Shown: positions 10,428-22,005, counted from the first letter of the stretch. The stretch: 64,000 bases of DNA from Cladosporium sp. IMV 00045 (GCA_001931905.2 MSJI02000844.1:1-64000); one strand, 5' to 3'. Notes: generated by a model not told the origin, from the letters alone. A program made the numbers and translations.

Positions 10428-12934
10428 ACTGCGAGCCCGAAGGCAGAGGAGAAGAGGGAGGGATGTGAAGCAGCTCGCAGAGGAGAGCAATGGGTTGGTA
10501 TCACAGTACAGCTGTCGTGACGGCCAGAAAGATTTCTTTCGCAGCCCAGCGTTGTATCTTGGGTCAGATCCTGAACGGGACAATAAGGGGGCTTTGCGGC
10601 ACGGACTCGGGCGTGTGAGGGCTAGCTTGCAGATTCAGACTACTAATAGAAGACAAGAGGCACAGAGCGAGGCATATGGGCGGCGGGCGGTGCTACGCCT
10701 TCGTTCATTCCTTCTTCTCCACATTCGGCTCTGGTCCGTATTTTAGGCGACGCGTGTTGTCTGCTGAGGACGGCGATTCTTGTAGGAGAAGCCAGCAGTC
10801 ACATCTAGACGGCTATGTCACAGCACCTTGACTTGCTGTCCAACCTCACTACTTGTATCATCCGAACGTCTCCATATCATTCGCGCACATTCTTTATTTT
10901 CTTGCTATCCGCCCGTTTCTTTCGGCACCACCGCTTTCTGTGAACCGTTGCCATCGCGGCCGCCACGGCCGCTCATCACGTCAGAACAGGCGAGCGGCAG
11001 CTAAGGCTGTCCATTGCTACTCTTGCCACGGCCCGAACAACTCCTCGTCTACTACTGCGGCGTCTGTTCCCTCCCATGAGCCCATTTTCCTCCTATCACC
11101 TCGCCGCAACAGCAGGTGTAGGATTCGCATCGCGATGATCTGGTCTCGCACTGGTCACGCGACACAGCCCGGCGGCGCCGTTGGCATTCTTGACGCTAGC
11201 TGAAACATTCGTGATTTCAGGGATCCGTCGACTTGGCAGTGCCTGCTAATTCGGAAATCAGGCACGAGGGCAGAATATTCGCCTTTTTGATAGGTTCGCC
11301 GCCATCGTATTCCGTCGTTGCGCCCGGTATGGCCTCAGACGGCATGCGACCACAAGGCGATGGTTAATCGCTAAAGGCTCAGCCTTTCGCCTACTGCACC
11401 CCACTAATAACATCATGAGTTGGCCAGCTGTAGCACTGCATTTCAAACGTCACATCCCCAGGTATACACCCGTTAGCGAGGGCCATCACTGAAATTGGCC
11501 ACTACCTCCTGACTGACAACGAGACGAAGGAGCAGCTGGCCGTCTCACTTATGCGCCCGTCGCCAAATTCATGCTCGAAGGCGACGGTGGTATCGGGGGC
11601 GCATACACGATTGCACGCCCTGTCACGCCGCAGATCTCGCGGGCGCTGTTCCGACTGGGTCAGCTGTGCTGAACTGTTAAATTCCTTCTGTCCCTCTCAA
11701 TTTCCTGTTAAATTCAACCATATGTCTGAGCATATAGGCAAGCACGAGGCACTAGACTCGCCCGCCAAGTAATTTTGCCGCGTGTTCTTGCGCTCGCCAT
11801 TGGGAATTGTGCTTCCATTGTGATTCCACGAAACCTTCCACGATCACTGGAATGTGCCTTTGTAGCTACCCGCTCGGTGGCTGCGCTTGTGCACGACTCC
11901 GCCTTTTGACAGTTCCAGCCCGACCGAAGCGGCCAAGGATAGTTGGTGGCTTTCACCGGTGAAGGCGGTCCGTTATTCAGACTTTCCGCGAGACTTCAAG
12001 GGTTCGAAGCGAACAAATCTGCCTGTGTGTGATCATTTACCGCCGTCAGGGAAACTCGCTTGTCACTCGACACCTCCCAGCAACAGCAGTACATGAGCTG
12101 TGCAAGTGACGCTGGAGAGCCTGAAGTCCAAGAGAGAAGGATTGGAATCTTAGCAAGAGTCTTGGAAGGTCCCAAAAACGCTCGGCATGCATCATTTGCA
12201 TTGGGAAATCTGCATGAAGACTGGAGAGTGTGGAGAATCATCTTCGTGCGTATCTGGGAGGTAGAGAACAACGATGCCTCGGCACAAGTCGCTGCGCGAG
12301 TTTGACCTTTATCTCTCGGCATCTCTGTGACAAAGTGGTAGACTGCGCACATCACAGTGGGAGCTTGCAGAGGTGGCCACTCGCTGCGACTCTACCCAGG
12401 GCCTGCACTCTCTGCTGTTATGCAAGTCATAGAAACAAAGAGTCTTGTTCCCATTGCTTGTCGCTGTCGCCCATTGGGCTTACTGTATTTGCTGACATCT
12501 GTAAGATAAGCGAGATGAATGTTATCACGGGAGATGGATCTCAATATCTGCCTTGAAGCCTTAGGAGGACGACTCAGCTCAGGGTCCTCAGCCTGTTAAA
12601 CTTTCTGCAGTGGTCAGCAGCCTCCGAGGCTCTCCACATCCCCAGAGTCCATCGGCCATCTCCTACGACACTCTGTCCGATAAGGATAACAAACAATAGT
12701 CCATGTGTCTGTCCCGTGGCCACAAGCAAAGATACCGCTAAGTAATATGGTCGAATTTCTTTTCTCTAGACAATACCTTATTTAGTGATACAAAATCCTC
12801 CTCTTCCCAGCTTCCGCACTCACCTCTCCAGTTCTCTCTCGCTCCTGCCCACGCTACACCCACTCAGCATCTCATGAATAAGCAAGTTTGACGAAGCATT
12901 CAGAAATATCGCATAGCACGACTATCCTCTAGCC
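10428..12934. other. intergenic, no gene recognised
   Basis: About 2.5 kb divergent region between the sulfatase-like gene (-) and xanthine dehydrogenase (+), so it must contain both promoters. ORFs here are short (up to about 137 codons) and low in recognisable content. No RNA gene, terminal repeat or transposase fragment was recognised. Confidence 0.55.
12505..12690 (+). promoter_or_regulatory. cluster of GATA-factor core sites upstream of xanthine dehydrogenase
   Basis: GATAAG occurs at 12505-12510 and 12679-12684, immediately followed by GATAAC at 12685-12690; a reverse GATAAC (GTTATC) lies at 12521-12526. They sit 245-430 bp before the XDH ATG. In Aspergillus nidulans purine-catabolic genes are under AreA, a GATA factor responding to nitrogen status, so the placement is sensible. 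GATA cores are frequent by chance; binding is inference. I did not find the TCGG-N6-CCGA element of the purine-specific activator UaY. Confidence 0.35.
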
Positions 12935-15900
12935 ATGGCCCCTGGCCTCATCGTTCCGCAGCCAGCAGTGGATGAATCACAACTTCGTTCGCTGGCCGCT
13001 GTGACGCAACACTGGCATGACACAATCACTTTCTACCTTAATGGTACCAGAGTATCCTTGGACGAAGCAGACCCCGAAGTCACTCTCCTCGAATACCTGC
13101 GCGGAATCGGACTCACTGGAACCAAACTGGGCTGCGCCGAAGGCGGCTGTGGTGCCTGCACAGTTGTCGTTTCTCAATACAACCCTACAACGAAGAAGAT
13201 ATATCATGCCAGTGTAAATGCCTGCCTGGCGCCGCTGGTCAGCGTCGATGGAAAGCATGTCATTACCGTGGAAGGAATTGGATCTGTCAAGAAGCCACAC
13301 CCAGTACAAGAGAGGATAGCCTTGGGAAATGGAAGTCAGTGCGGGTTCTGCACTCCTGGTATCGTGATGAGTGCGTATGCGCTTCTCAGGAATAAGGACA
13401 ACCCAACCGAACACGAAGTCGAAGAAGCATTCGATGGAAACCTTTGTCGATGTACTGGCTATCGGCCGATTTTGGATGCGGCGCAGACATTTAACTCCAA
13501 CAAAGGTTGTGGGATGAGCAAGGCCAATGGCGGAGGAGGTTGTTGCATGGAAAAGGACACCAACGGACAGTCTGGCTGCTGCAAGAGTAATGGAGTCAAT
13601 GAAGGCGACGCACCCATAAAGAGATTCACACCACCTGGGTTCATCGAATATCACCCAGAGACTGAGCTCATTTTCCCTCCAGCTTTGAAGCGCCACGAAT
13701 ACAGACCTTTGGCCTTTGGCAACAAGCGCAAGAGGTGGTTTCGACCTACGACTCTGAATGAGCTTCTCGAGCTCAAGGCCGCATACCCAAGCGCGAAGAT
13801 GATCGGTGGCAGCACTGAAACCCAGATCGAAGTCAAGTTCAAGGCCATGTCCTATACCCACTCAGTCTACATGGGGGATATTGCCGAGCTGAGGCAATAC
13901 AAATTCGAAGACAACTACCTTGAAATTGGCGGTAACATCACCCTTACCGATTTGGAAGACCTGGCTAAACAAGCTGTGCAACACTACGGCGAAGAGAAGG
14001 GCCAACCTTTTGAGGCAATCTATAAGCAACTCCGGTACTTTGCAGGAAGGCAGATCAGAAATGTGGGAACACCGGCTGGCAATCTTGCGACTGCATCTCC
14101 GATCTCTGATCTCAACCCGGTATTTGTGGCGACAAATGCCACGCTCATCGCGAAGAGCCTGGAAAAGACCATCGAAATCCCAATGAACGAGTTCTTCAAG
14201 GCTTATCGAGTGACGGCGCTTCCACCAGATGCAATCATCGCAGGCATTCGAATCCCAGTTTTCCAAAAAGGAGAATACATGCGGGCGTACAAGCAGGCAA
14301 AGAGAAAGGACGATGACATCGCGATCGTCAATGCTGCGCTGCGAGTCCGCCTCTCTGACGACAATGTGGTCGAAGATTGCTCCCTGGTCTACGGTGGCAT
14401 GGCGCCCATTACCGTTGCCGCTAAGCAGGCAATGTCTTTCTTGCAGGGAAAGAAATTTACTGATCCGAAGGTTCTTGAGGGTGTCATGGGAGAGCTGGAA
14501 AAAGACTTCAACCTTCGCTTCGGTGTACCTGGTGGCATGGCCACATACCGTAAGTCCCTGGCATTGGGATTCTTCTACAGATTCTACGCCGAAATACTCT
14601 CCTCGCTCCCTTCAGCTACAAAGCAGGACATTGATGAGGATTGCATTGCCGAAATCGAGCGCGAAATCAGCAAAGGCTACAAGGATCACACCGCTGGCGC
14701 TGCGTACGAGAAGAAGGTCATTGGCAAGGAGCAACCTCACGTTGCTGCCATGAAGCAGTGCACTGGTGAAGCACAATACACCGACGACATCCCCGTGCAA
14801 CAGAATGAACTTTATGGATGTCTGGTGCTGTCTACGAAAGCACATGCAAAGATCGTCTCGGTGGATGCCGAGCCGGCTTTGGAGTTACCAGGTGTTACAG
14901 CTTACGTTGACCACACTGACCTGCCTGACGCGAAGGCAAACTGGTGGGGCGCACCAAATTGCGACGAGCTCTTCTTTGCTGTGGACGAAGTCTTCACTGC
15001 TGGTCAGCCGATTGGGATGATTATTGGTAAATCTGCCAAGATTGCTGAGGCCGGTGCGAGAGCTGTGCGAGTCGAGTACGAAGAGCTGCCAGCGATTTTC
15101 ACAATCGAAGAAGCCATCGAGAAAGACTCGTACTTCCCTCATTACCGATTCATCCAGGATGGGGATGTGGAAAAGGCTTTCAAGGAAGCCGACCATGTGT
15201 TCGAAGGTGTCGCTCGCATGGGTGGCCAGGAGCACTTCTACCTCGAGACCAATGCCTGTGTCGCCGTGCCTAAGCCCGAAGATGGCGAAATAGAGGTCTG
15301 GACTTCGACACAAAACCCTAGCGAAACTCAGACTTACGTTGCTCAAGTCACTGGTGTCGCCGCCAACAAAGTCGTCGCTAAAGTCAAGAGATTGGGCGGT
15401 GGGTTCGGTGGCAAGGAGACCAGAAGTATTCAGCTTGCTGGAATTTGTGCTGTTGCGGCAAAGAAATCTAAGAGGCCAGTGCGCTGCATGCTTAACCGTG
15501 ACGAGGATATTTTGACATCTGGACAGCGTCATCCGTTCCTTGCACGATGGAAAGTTGCAGTCAACAAAGACGGTAAGCTGCAAGCTCTTGACGCTGATGT
15601 ATTCAACAACGGTGGCTGGACTCAGGATCTCAGCGCTGCTGTGGTAGATCGTTCGCTCAGTCACATCGACAACACATACAGGATCCCGAACGTTTTTGTC
15701 CGTGGACGTGTATGCAAGACGAACACTGTCTCGAACACAGCATTCAGAGGCTTCGGCGGACCCCAGGGAATGTTCATCGCAGAGACGTACATGGAGGAGA
15801 TTGCTGACAAGCTCGGCATGCCTGTCGAGAAGCTGCGTGAGATCAACATGTACAAGACCGACGAGCCCACGCACTTCCGCCAGCCATTGAAGGACTGGTA

Positions 15901-17014
15901 TGTTCCACTGATGTGGAAGCAGGTGCTTGAAGAATCTGCGTACGAGAAGCGGAGAGAGGAAGTTACGAAGTTCAACGCAGAGCACAAGTGGAAGAAACGA
16001 GGTCTCTCTATCATTCCCACTAAGTTCGGCATTTCTTTCACGGCACTTTTCCTCAACCAGGCTGGCGCTTTGGTACACATCTACCACGACGGAAGCGTAC
16101 TGGTTGCTCACGGCGGCACAGAAATGGGCCAGGGACTGCACACCAAGATGACCATGATCGCAGCCGAAGCGCTTGGCGTTCCTCAAGAAGATGTCTACAT
16201 TTCAGAAACGGCAACCAACACGGTTGCAAATACGTCTTCCACAGCCGCGAGTGCCAGCTCTGACTTGAACGGCTATGCTATTTGGAACGCCTGCGAGCAG
16301 ATCAATGAGCGTCTCGCTCCTTATCGAGAGAAGCTTGGCCCAGATGCGAAGATGAAGGACCTCGCGACTGCTGCCTACTTCGATCGAGTGAACCTCAGCG
16401 CCAATGGCTTCTACAAGACACCTGACATCGGCTATGTCTGGGGTCCCAACACCGGCCAGATGTTTTTCTACTTCACGCAGGGAGTTGCCGCCGCCGAAGT
16501 CGAGATCGATTGCCTGACTGGCGACTGGACCACTCGGAAGGTCGACCTCAAGATGGACGTCGGCCGCTCGATCAATCCTGCCATCGACTACGGCCAAATC
16601 GAAGGCGCTTTTGTCCAAGGCCTGGGTCTCTTCACCATGGAAGAGTCGCTCTGGCAGCGCAGCACCGGCCAGATCTTCACGCGCGGACCCGGCGCCTACA
16701 AGATCCCCGGCTTCAGAGACATCCCGCAAGAGTTCAACATTTCCTTGCTGAAAGACGTCAACTGGGAGAATCTGCGCACCATTCAGCGATCCAGAGGTGT
16801 TGGCGAGCCGCCTCTCTTCCTGGGAAGCAGCGTTTTCTTCGCCATCAGAGACGCGCTCAAGGCGGCTAGAGCGCAATGGGGAGAAACGGGTATCTTGAAC
16901 CTGAGGAGTCCGGCTACCGTGGAGAGGATTAGGATCAGCTGCGCGGATCCCATTGTGAAGAGGGCGGGGGTCGAGCCCGAGGAGGGGGAGAAGAGCTTTT
17001 TCATGAGCATTTGA
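12935..17014 (+). CDS. hxA: xanthine dehydrogenase (purine hydroxylase I)
   Basis: Oxidises hypoxanthine to xanthine and xanthine to uric acid with NAD+, the entry step of purine catabolism, in the cytosol. Single exon, 1359 residues, the usual length for fungal enzymes. Eight cysteines for two 2Fe-2S clusters are present: C67, C72, C75, C97 and C136, C139, C171, C173. The FAD domain follows (WFRPTTLNELLEL, MIGGSTETQIEVKF). The molybdenum-cofactor half has GGQEHFYLET, GGGFGGKETRS, FRGFGGPQGMF, EMGQGLHTKM and, near the C-terminus, RSRGVGEPPLFLG with catalytic Glu at 1291. A Cys-rich linker (about 190-215) with many Gly and Cys separates the Fe-S and FAD parts. Everything needed for activity is present. 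The GATA cluster upstream suggests nitrogen control. Confidence 0.97.
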   Translation: MAPGLIVPQPAVDESQLRSLAAVTQHWHDTITFYLNGTRVSLDEADPEVTLLEYLRGIGLTGTKLGCAEGGCGACTVVVSQYNPTTKKIYHASVNACLAPLVSVDGKHVITVEGIGSVKKPHPVQERIALGNGSQCGFCTPGIVMSAYALLRNKDNPTEHEVEEAFDGNLCRCTGYRPILDAAQTFNSNKGCGMSKANGGGGCCMEKDTNGQSGCCKSNGVNEGDAPIKRFTPPGFIEYHPETELIFPPALKRHEYRPLAFGNKRKRWFRPTTLNELLELKAAYPSAKMIGGSTETQIEVKFKAMSYTHSVYMGDIAELRQYKFEDNYLEIGGNITLTDLEDLAKQAVQHYGEEKGQPFEAIYKQLRYFAGRQIRNVGTPAGNLATASPISDLNPVFVATNATLIAKSLEKTIEIPMNEFFKAYRVTALPPDAIIAGIRIPVFQKGEYMRAYKQAKRKDDDIAIVNAALRVRLSDDNVVEDCSLVYGGMAPITVAAKQAMSFLQGKKFTDPKVLEGVMGELEKDFNLRFGVPGGMATYRKSLALGFFYRFYAEILSSLPSATKQDIDEDCIAEIEREISKGYKDHTAGAAYEKKVIGKEQPHVAAMKQCTGEAQYTDDIPVQQNELYGCLVLSTKAHAKIVSVDAEPALELPGVTAYVDHTDLPDAKANWWGAPNCDELFFAVDEVFTAGQPIGMIIGKSAKIAEAGARAVRVEYEELPAIFTIEEAIEKDSYFPHYRFIQDGDVEKAFKEADHVFEGVARMGGQEHFYLETNACVAVPKPEDGEIEVWTSTQNPSETQTYVAQVTGVAANKVVAKVKRLGGGFGGKETRSIQLAGICAVAAKKSKRPVRCMLNRDEDILTSGQRHPFLARWKVAVNKDGKLQALDADVFNNGGWTQDLSAAVVDRSLSHIDNTYRIPNVFVRGRVCKTNTVSNTAFRGFGGPQGMFIAETYMEEIADKLGMPVEKLREINMYKTDEPTHFRQPLKDWYVPLMWKQVLEESAYEKRREEVTKFNAEHKWKKRGLSIIPTKFGISFTALFLNQAGALVHIYHDGSVLVAHGGTEMGQGLHTKMTMIAAEALGVPQEDVYISETATNTVANTSSTAASASSDLNGYAIWNACEQINERLAPYREKLGPDAKMKDLATAAYFDRVNLSANGFYKTPDIGYVWGPNTGQMFFYFTQGVAAAEVEIDCLTGDWTTRKVDLKMDVGRSINPAIDYGQIEGAFVQGLGLFTMEESLWQRSTGQIFTRGPGAYKIPGFRDIPQEFNISLLKDVNWENLRTIQRSRGVGEPPLFLGSSVFFAIRDALKAARAQWGETGILNLRSPATVERIRISCADPIVKRAGVEPEEGEKSFFMSI

Positions 17015-17450
17015 TGACGATATGATATCGGAACGCGTGGGTGGGTCATTATTGCATCTTGATGGGAGTTCTGGATCGCATATCACAATTGAAATCTCGA
17101 AGCTTGTTCCTGTCGACCAGCTCATCTGTGCCGTCAAACTTTTTGGCTACATCACAAAACAAACATGGAAACGACACTTCTTGCACTTCTTTTCAAGTGA
17201 ACCTGGACATCACTATCTCAATCGATGACCGCATGATGCATGCTCTCCCAAGCTCTCAGCGCTAAGAAAAGCCGACATATTCGATACAACTTCATGTTGC
17301 CATCTGATACCTTCACGGTGATTTTACTGCAACAATGGTATGATATGATATCGAGACTATCAGAATATCTGCCGAAAGGCTCAACTCTCATTTTGATTTT
17401 CTGGTGATGCCTTGGTAGGTCATAGATGCCACGTGACATCAAGCCGACGT

Positions 17451-17904
17451 CGGCTATTGACATGTTGTTTTGCCCCGCAGCGGGCTCTGGCCCCCCAGAG
17501 AGTCTGGACGTTGGGGGGCGTTGAACAAACAACGCAACACATGGGCTCGGCGAGGGGCGATGACTCCGGCATACGGCAGTGTCTGTTCAACGAACTGCAC
17601 CGTATCAAAAGGAAAATCTCTATCTCTGGCCAAGAAGGTTTGTGCGACAGGTCCAGGCGCTTTGAGGAGCATACCGGCCGACTAAGATCCCCCTAGAGCG
17701 CGACATCACCCACGATAGTGGGGTCTTCACGTCTGGGCAGGCGCCTGTGGGGAGGGTTGTGGCCGGTTACTCGGCCAGAGATAATGCGTCAATCATAGGC
17801 CTTACCATCCATGAGGTCACCCGGCGGTGGCTGCAATGAGCTCCGACTCCCCTGCGTGGTGAGATCCTACATTAGTTTTCCCTTCTTTCAGTTCGCTTGA
17901 TCTT
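17451..17904 (+). repeat. direct repeat copy 1 of the ADH upstream region
   Basis: A 454-bp segment beginning CGGCTATTGA and ending CGCTTGATCTT that recurs at 18279-18731 in the same orientation. By eye the copies differ at roughly a dozen positions (about 97 percent identity), mostly in the first half. This copy is cut off by the run of Ns. It has no coherent coding content. It is either a true duplication of the alcohol dehydrogenase promoter/5' leader or two unmerged alleles placed end to end by the scaffolder. Confidence 0.9.
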
Positions 17905-17924
17905 NNNNNNNNNNNNNNNNNNNN
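17905..17924. other. assembly gap (20 N)
   Basis: Twenty Ns separate the end of repeat copy 1 from an AT-rich stretch. The true gap size is unknown; a fixed run of 20 is probably a placeholder. Confidence 0.99.
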
Positions 17925-18230
17925 CTAGGAGGTAGCCGAGGCGTTTCTAGTCTCCTAATTTAAAAGTAAGTGAAATAATTAACGATTTATATAGCGATTA
18001 ATACTAATCTAGATTTCTTAGTAGTGAACCTAGCTACTATCCACGTAAAGCGCGTAACTATTATATAGAAGGATTTCTAATTAATTAATAGGCTACGTAA
18101 GAGTATAACTAGGCAGCGAATCGGCATAATAATAGAGTAAAAATAGGCTGTTATTATGTATTATAGGCGACGATTAAACGATTAATTAAGTGATAACTAT
18201 ATTAAATGAAGTTTGGATTTTGGCACTTTA
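17925..18230. repeat. AT-rich island, probably RIP-mutated repeat remnant
   Basis: About 300 bp dominated by TA, TTAAT and ATAATAG words with almost no CpA/TpG balance, sharply different from the roughly 50 percent GC flanks. This composition is what repeat-induced point mutation leaves in Pezizomycotina. No ORF. It lies between the two copies of the ADH upstream repeat and touches the assembly gap, so it is probably the edge of a larger collapsed or unassembled repeat. Confidence 0.6.
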
Positions 18231-18278
18231 GTATTTTTCATATTTTTGGCACTTTTGTAGGTATGGCCGACCGTCACT

Positions 18279-18731
18279 CGGCTATTGAATGTTGATTTGC
18301 CCCGCAGCGGGCTCTGGGCCCCCCAGGGAGTCTGGACGTTGGGGGGCGTTAAACAAACAACGCAACACATGGGCTCGGCGAGGGGCGATGACTCCGGCAT
18401 ACGGCAGTGTCTGTTCAACGAACTGCGCCGTATCAAAAGGAAAATCTCTATCTCTGGCCAAGAGGGTTTTTGCGACAGGTCCAGGCGCTTTGCGAGCATA
18501 CCGGCCGACTAAGATTCCCCTAGAGCGCGACATCACCCACGATAGTGGGGTCTTCACGTCTGGGCAGGCGCCTGTGGGGAGGGTTGTGGCCGGTTACTCG
18601 GCCAGAGATAATGCGTCAATCATAGGCCTTACCATCCATGAGGTCACCCGGCGGTGGCTGCAATGAGCTCCGACTCCCCTGAGTGGTGAGATCCTACATT
18701 AGTTTTCCCTTCTTTCAGTTCGCTTGATCTT
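18279..18731 (+). repeat. direct repeat copy 2, containing the ADH promoter region
   Basis: Second copy of the 454-bp repeat. It runs into a pyrimidine-rich tract (TTTTCCCTTCTTTC and similar) that continues to the ADH start codon at 18821, so this copy very likely carries promoter and 5' leader sequence of the dehydrogenase. Differences from copy 1 are mixed substitutions and 1-bp indels, not a pure C-to-T pattern. Confidence 0.88.
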
Positions 18732-18820
18732 TCTTTTCAACTTTCCCTTCTCTTGCATCATCTACACCGTTTTCCTAAAGAAGATTACCCAAAACTTTTT
18801 TTTTTCCTAAGACATTCAAT

Positions 18821-20076
18821 ATGGGTTACCCGGAGACCGCCACTGGCTTCATGGTCAATGACCAGAAGAATTGGACTCAATTCGAGAAGAAGGAGGTATG
18901 TGCTGTCCTCTCGTACACTCGCAAGCGAATGCAACTGACAAGTCCTCTCCACAGTTCCCTCTTAAGCCTTTCGAGGACCGTGACATTGACATCGCCATTG
19001 ACGCTTGCGGTGTTTGCGGCTCCGATGTCCACACTATCACTGGTCAGTCGAAGATCAAAACAAAGCGAAGAGCATAATGTTAACATACAGACAGGCGGCT
19101 GGGGTGATGCTCCCATGCCCCTCTGCGTCGGCCACGAGGTCGTTGGCAGAGCTATCAAGGTCGGCAAGGACGTCAAGACCGTCAAGGTTGGCGACAGAGT
19201 CGGTGTCGGTGCGCAGATCCAGGCCGACTTGACTTGCGTGAACTGCAAAGCTGACCAGGAGAACTACTGCCCCAACTGTAAGCTTCAATCCGAACTTTTT
19301 GACATATGCAGACTTACTGACGTCCCGTTGTAGCCATCGACACCTACGGCGCCAAGTACAGCGATGGCACCCTCTCCCAGGGCGGTTACTCCTCTCACAT
19401 TCGCTCTCACGAGTACTTCACCTTCAAGATCCCCGACAACATCTCCACCGAAGAGGCTGCTCCCATGATGTGCGCTGGTCTTACCGTATACAGCCCTCTG
19501 GTTCGTCTCGGAGCTGGTCCGGGCAAGCACGTTGCCATTGTCGGCATGGGTGGTCTTGGTCACTACGCCGTCCTTTGGGCTGTGGCTCTTGGTGCTGATG
19601 TCACTGTGCTCTCCCACAGCCCGCACAAGAAGGACGACGCCATGAAGATGGGCGCAAAGAACTTTGTTGTCACCAAGGAGAAGGACTGGCACAAGGACTA
19701 CCCCTTCGCCTTCGACTTCATCCTCAACTGCGCCGATGCCACCGACCAGTTCGATCTGCCCGCATACTTCTCCACCCTCAAGGTCATGGGCAAGTTCCAC
19801 AACGTCGGCTTCGGCGACAAGCCCCTTCCTCAGATTGCCGCTCAGTCCTTCGCCGGCAACGGTTGCTACATCGGCGCCTCGCACATCGGCAACCGCCCCG
19901 AGATGCTCGCTATGCTTGACCTCGCGAGCAAGCAGGAGATCCACTCCTGGATCGACACCGTGCCCATCTCGGAGGAGGGCTGCAAGGAGGTCGTCGAGCG
20001 CGTCTACAACAACAAGGACGTCAGGTACCGCCTGGTCCTCAACAAGTTCGACGAGGCCTTTGGCAAGCGCGCTTAG
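18821..20076 (+). CDS. zinc-dependent alcohol dehydrogenase, cinnamyl/ADH6-like, NADPH
   Basis: Reduces aldehydes to alcohols; medium-chain dehydrogenase of the cinnamyl-alcohol-dehydrogenase branch, like yeast Adh6/Adh7. Four exons: 18821-18895, 18955-19042, 19095-19277, 19334-20076; splices are in frame and restore the family sequence. Catalytic zinc ligands sit in C-G-V-C-G-S-D and G-H-E-V-V-G; the structural zinc loop is CVNCKADQENYCPN. The Rossmann motif GMGGLGHYAVLWAVALGADV is followed by SHSPHKK, where Ser and basic residues suit the 2'-phosphate of NADPH. The last residues are typical of the family. The gene is intact, but its upstream region is duplicated around an assembly gap, which may alter its expression or indicate a copy-number problem in the assembly. 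Confidence 0.93.
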
Positions 20077-22005
20077 ACGCGAATGTTGATGTGATGACGA
20101 CGTTAGAAGCCACGACACATACGATACATTGCCTTTTAGTTATTAGAATTACGATTGTCGCTTAAGGAAACAAAATCGAAAGTTCTTTGATTATTCGTAT
20201 ACCATATACGATACGAAGGGGGCCGACCGCTTCCGCGTCGTATCCTTCAATTCCCGGTGGCGGTCGTCGCCTCACCCTGCCTCTTAATATATCCTCATCC
20301 CTGACGCTGCCGACATCCTCGCGAAGATCGACTTCGACTAGGCATGTATTGGCGGGCCCCGGTCCGCGCAGAATGTCAGGTTTTTCCTGCACCCTTGTCT
20401 CACTCAGGAACAGAGGCTCCTCACTTCGACGCCACACTACAGCACCATACCGATCTGTTGACTTGTTGTGCACGATGAACATGCGACTAATCTGGTGAGG
20501 GGCACCATCCTACAGGCTACAGTATAGCAGTGTCTCCACTCCAGAGAGTAGTAGTATCCACTCGCCATGTATGCTCCTCCCGCCTCTTGAGGAGGACAAG
20601 CCACTAGCAGAGAGCTGCCTGCAAGCGACGCGAGACACTTCTCGGGGCAACTGACTAGATCGCAAAGGCGACTGGCGCTGAAACAAGCTTGTGCTCTGCC
20701 ATCACGACTAGGGCGCGACGAATTCTGCAGGCGTGCGGGTCTCTGTGAGGAGACTCCTGATGTAGTGCCGATACCATTGAATCGCATGACAGGTGCATGC
20801 CGACGACGATGTATAGCCGTATAGTAGGGCACGGTAGGTATATTCAAGGGTCGCCACCCTTCGATATTATTGTGCATGATTGCAGACATGGTTTTTTGCT
20901 AGGACTGACGATCAATGTAATCTTGTCTCATAATGCGAATAGGTTTTACTTGGTAGCGAACAAACAATGGGACCAGGCTCGGGCAGACTTGCAATGATTG
21001 TGCCGTAGGATGCTAGCACGATGCTGCTTATCGAGGTATCTACCGTCTTTGCGTCTTATCGCTACCGTTGAGTTGGGTACTCCAGGTTATCGTGGGCTTA
21101 GGCTGGCAGTTTAACGAAAGGCACGGCCTTTTGTGCCGCCACCGGTGTCCCGCTGCTGTGACCGAGTCCGCATCTATTCCAACGCCATCACTCTTTCGTC
21201 CCTACTCTTGCCATATCCATGTGCCATGCCCTCGGATCACAGTGTTGAAACGCGGCTATGCATGGTAATATATAAATTCCGAAGCCAAAGAGACGGTGCG
21301 TGCACTGGCGCACGTTCTCACCCGGCACGGTACAGGGCCCGAGCCTACCGACGACGATGAAACAGACTATGGCGCACTTTTGGCTAAAACCGGCCTTCTT
21401 TACACTCTGCATCGCCGAATGAAGCCTTAGCACCACTGGGCCAGGCCCGTGAGGAGCTACTTGAGACTACTGCCCGCGCGCACGACCATGTGGCCGCTGT
21501 TCGATGAGGAGCGTGCCACCCTCGCCGCGAAAAAGTAGCTGACATGATCTACGTACCGTCTGCGAACGGCCTGCGAACGGCTCGAGGGCAGCATACAGGA
21601 CTGCCAGGACGACGATGGATCCTCCGCGATGATAGCACCATCGCCTATAGCTCGCCAATGCCGGTCGGGAGAGTAGTCGAGCGAGCAATTGCTTGATCTT
21701 TGCAAGGAGTACCCGCCAGCCTGTGACTCCCGGGGCGAACGGAAGCGTGTTTCGAGTATCAACTGGCGCATTCCGCCCACTATGTCATGTACTGGCCCGG
21801 CCTTTACATCCCAAACGAAGTCTTGGGCGCCGCTCCCTTTTCCTCCCATTGAGTGCTTTTCCCATTACTACACCTCGCATGATATGCCCTGAAACACCCA
21901 TTCTCCTTCTACATCTGGGCGAATACCTACCCAACCCTAACTAAGTGTTGTTTGAGGTGAACCGAAAGAAGACTCTGGACGACAGACGACACACACACAA
22001 GCAAC
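20077..22005. other. intergenic, no gene recognised
   Basis: About 1.9 kb between two plus-strand genes. Stretches near 21437-21900 look faintly protein-like but are broken by stops in every frame and match no family I recognise; possibly an old pseudogene. No RNA gene or transposon terminus seen. Confidence 0.5.

Noticed and set aside
11551..11772. Short ORF in the region upstream of XDH
   Set aside because: No conserved content, no neighbouring exons.
14885..16186. 433-codon open frame antisense to xanthine dehydrogenase (also 12977-13861 and 16202-17137)
   Set aside because: Mirror frames of a strongly biased coding gene; no domain, no independent start or splice evidence.
19285..20118. 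277-codon open frame antisense to the alcohol dehydrogenase
   Set aside because: Shadow frame; Val/Asp/Gly-rich composition is the reverse of biased ADH codons.
21437..21940. Protein-like fragments broken by stops
   Set aside because: Could be an old pseudogene, but I could not name any family and the frames do not chain.
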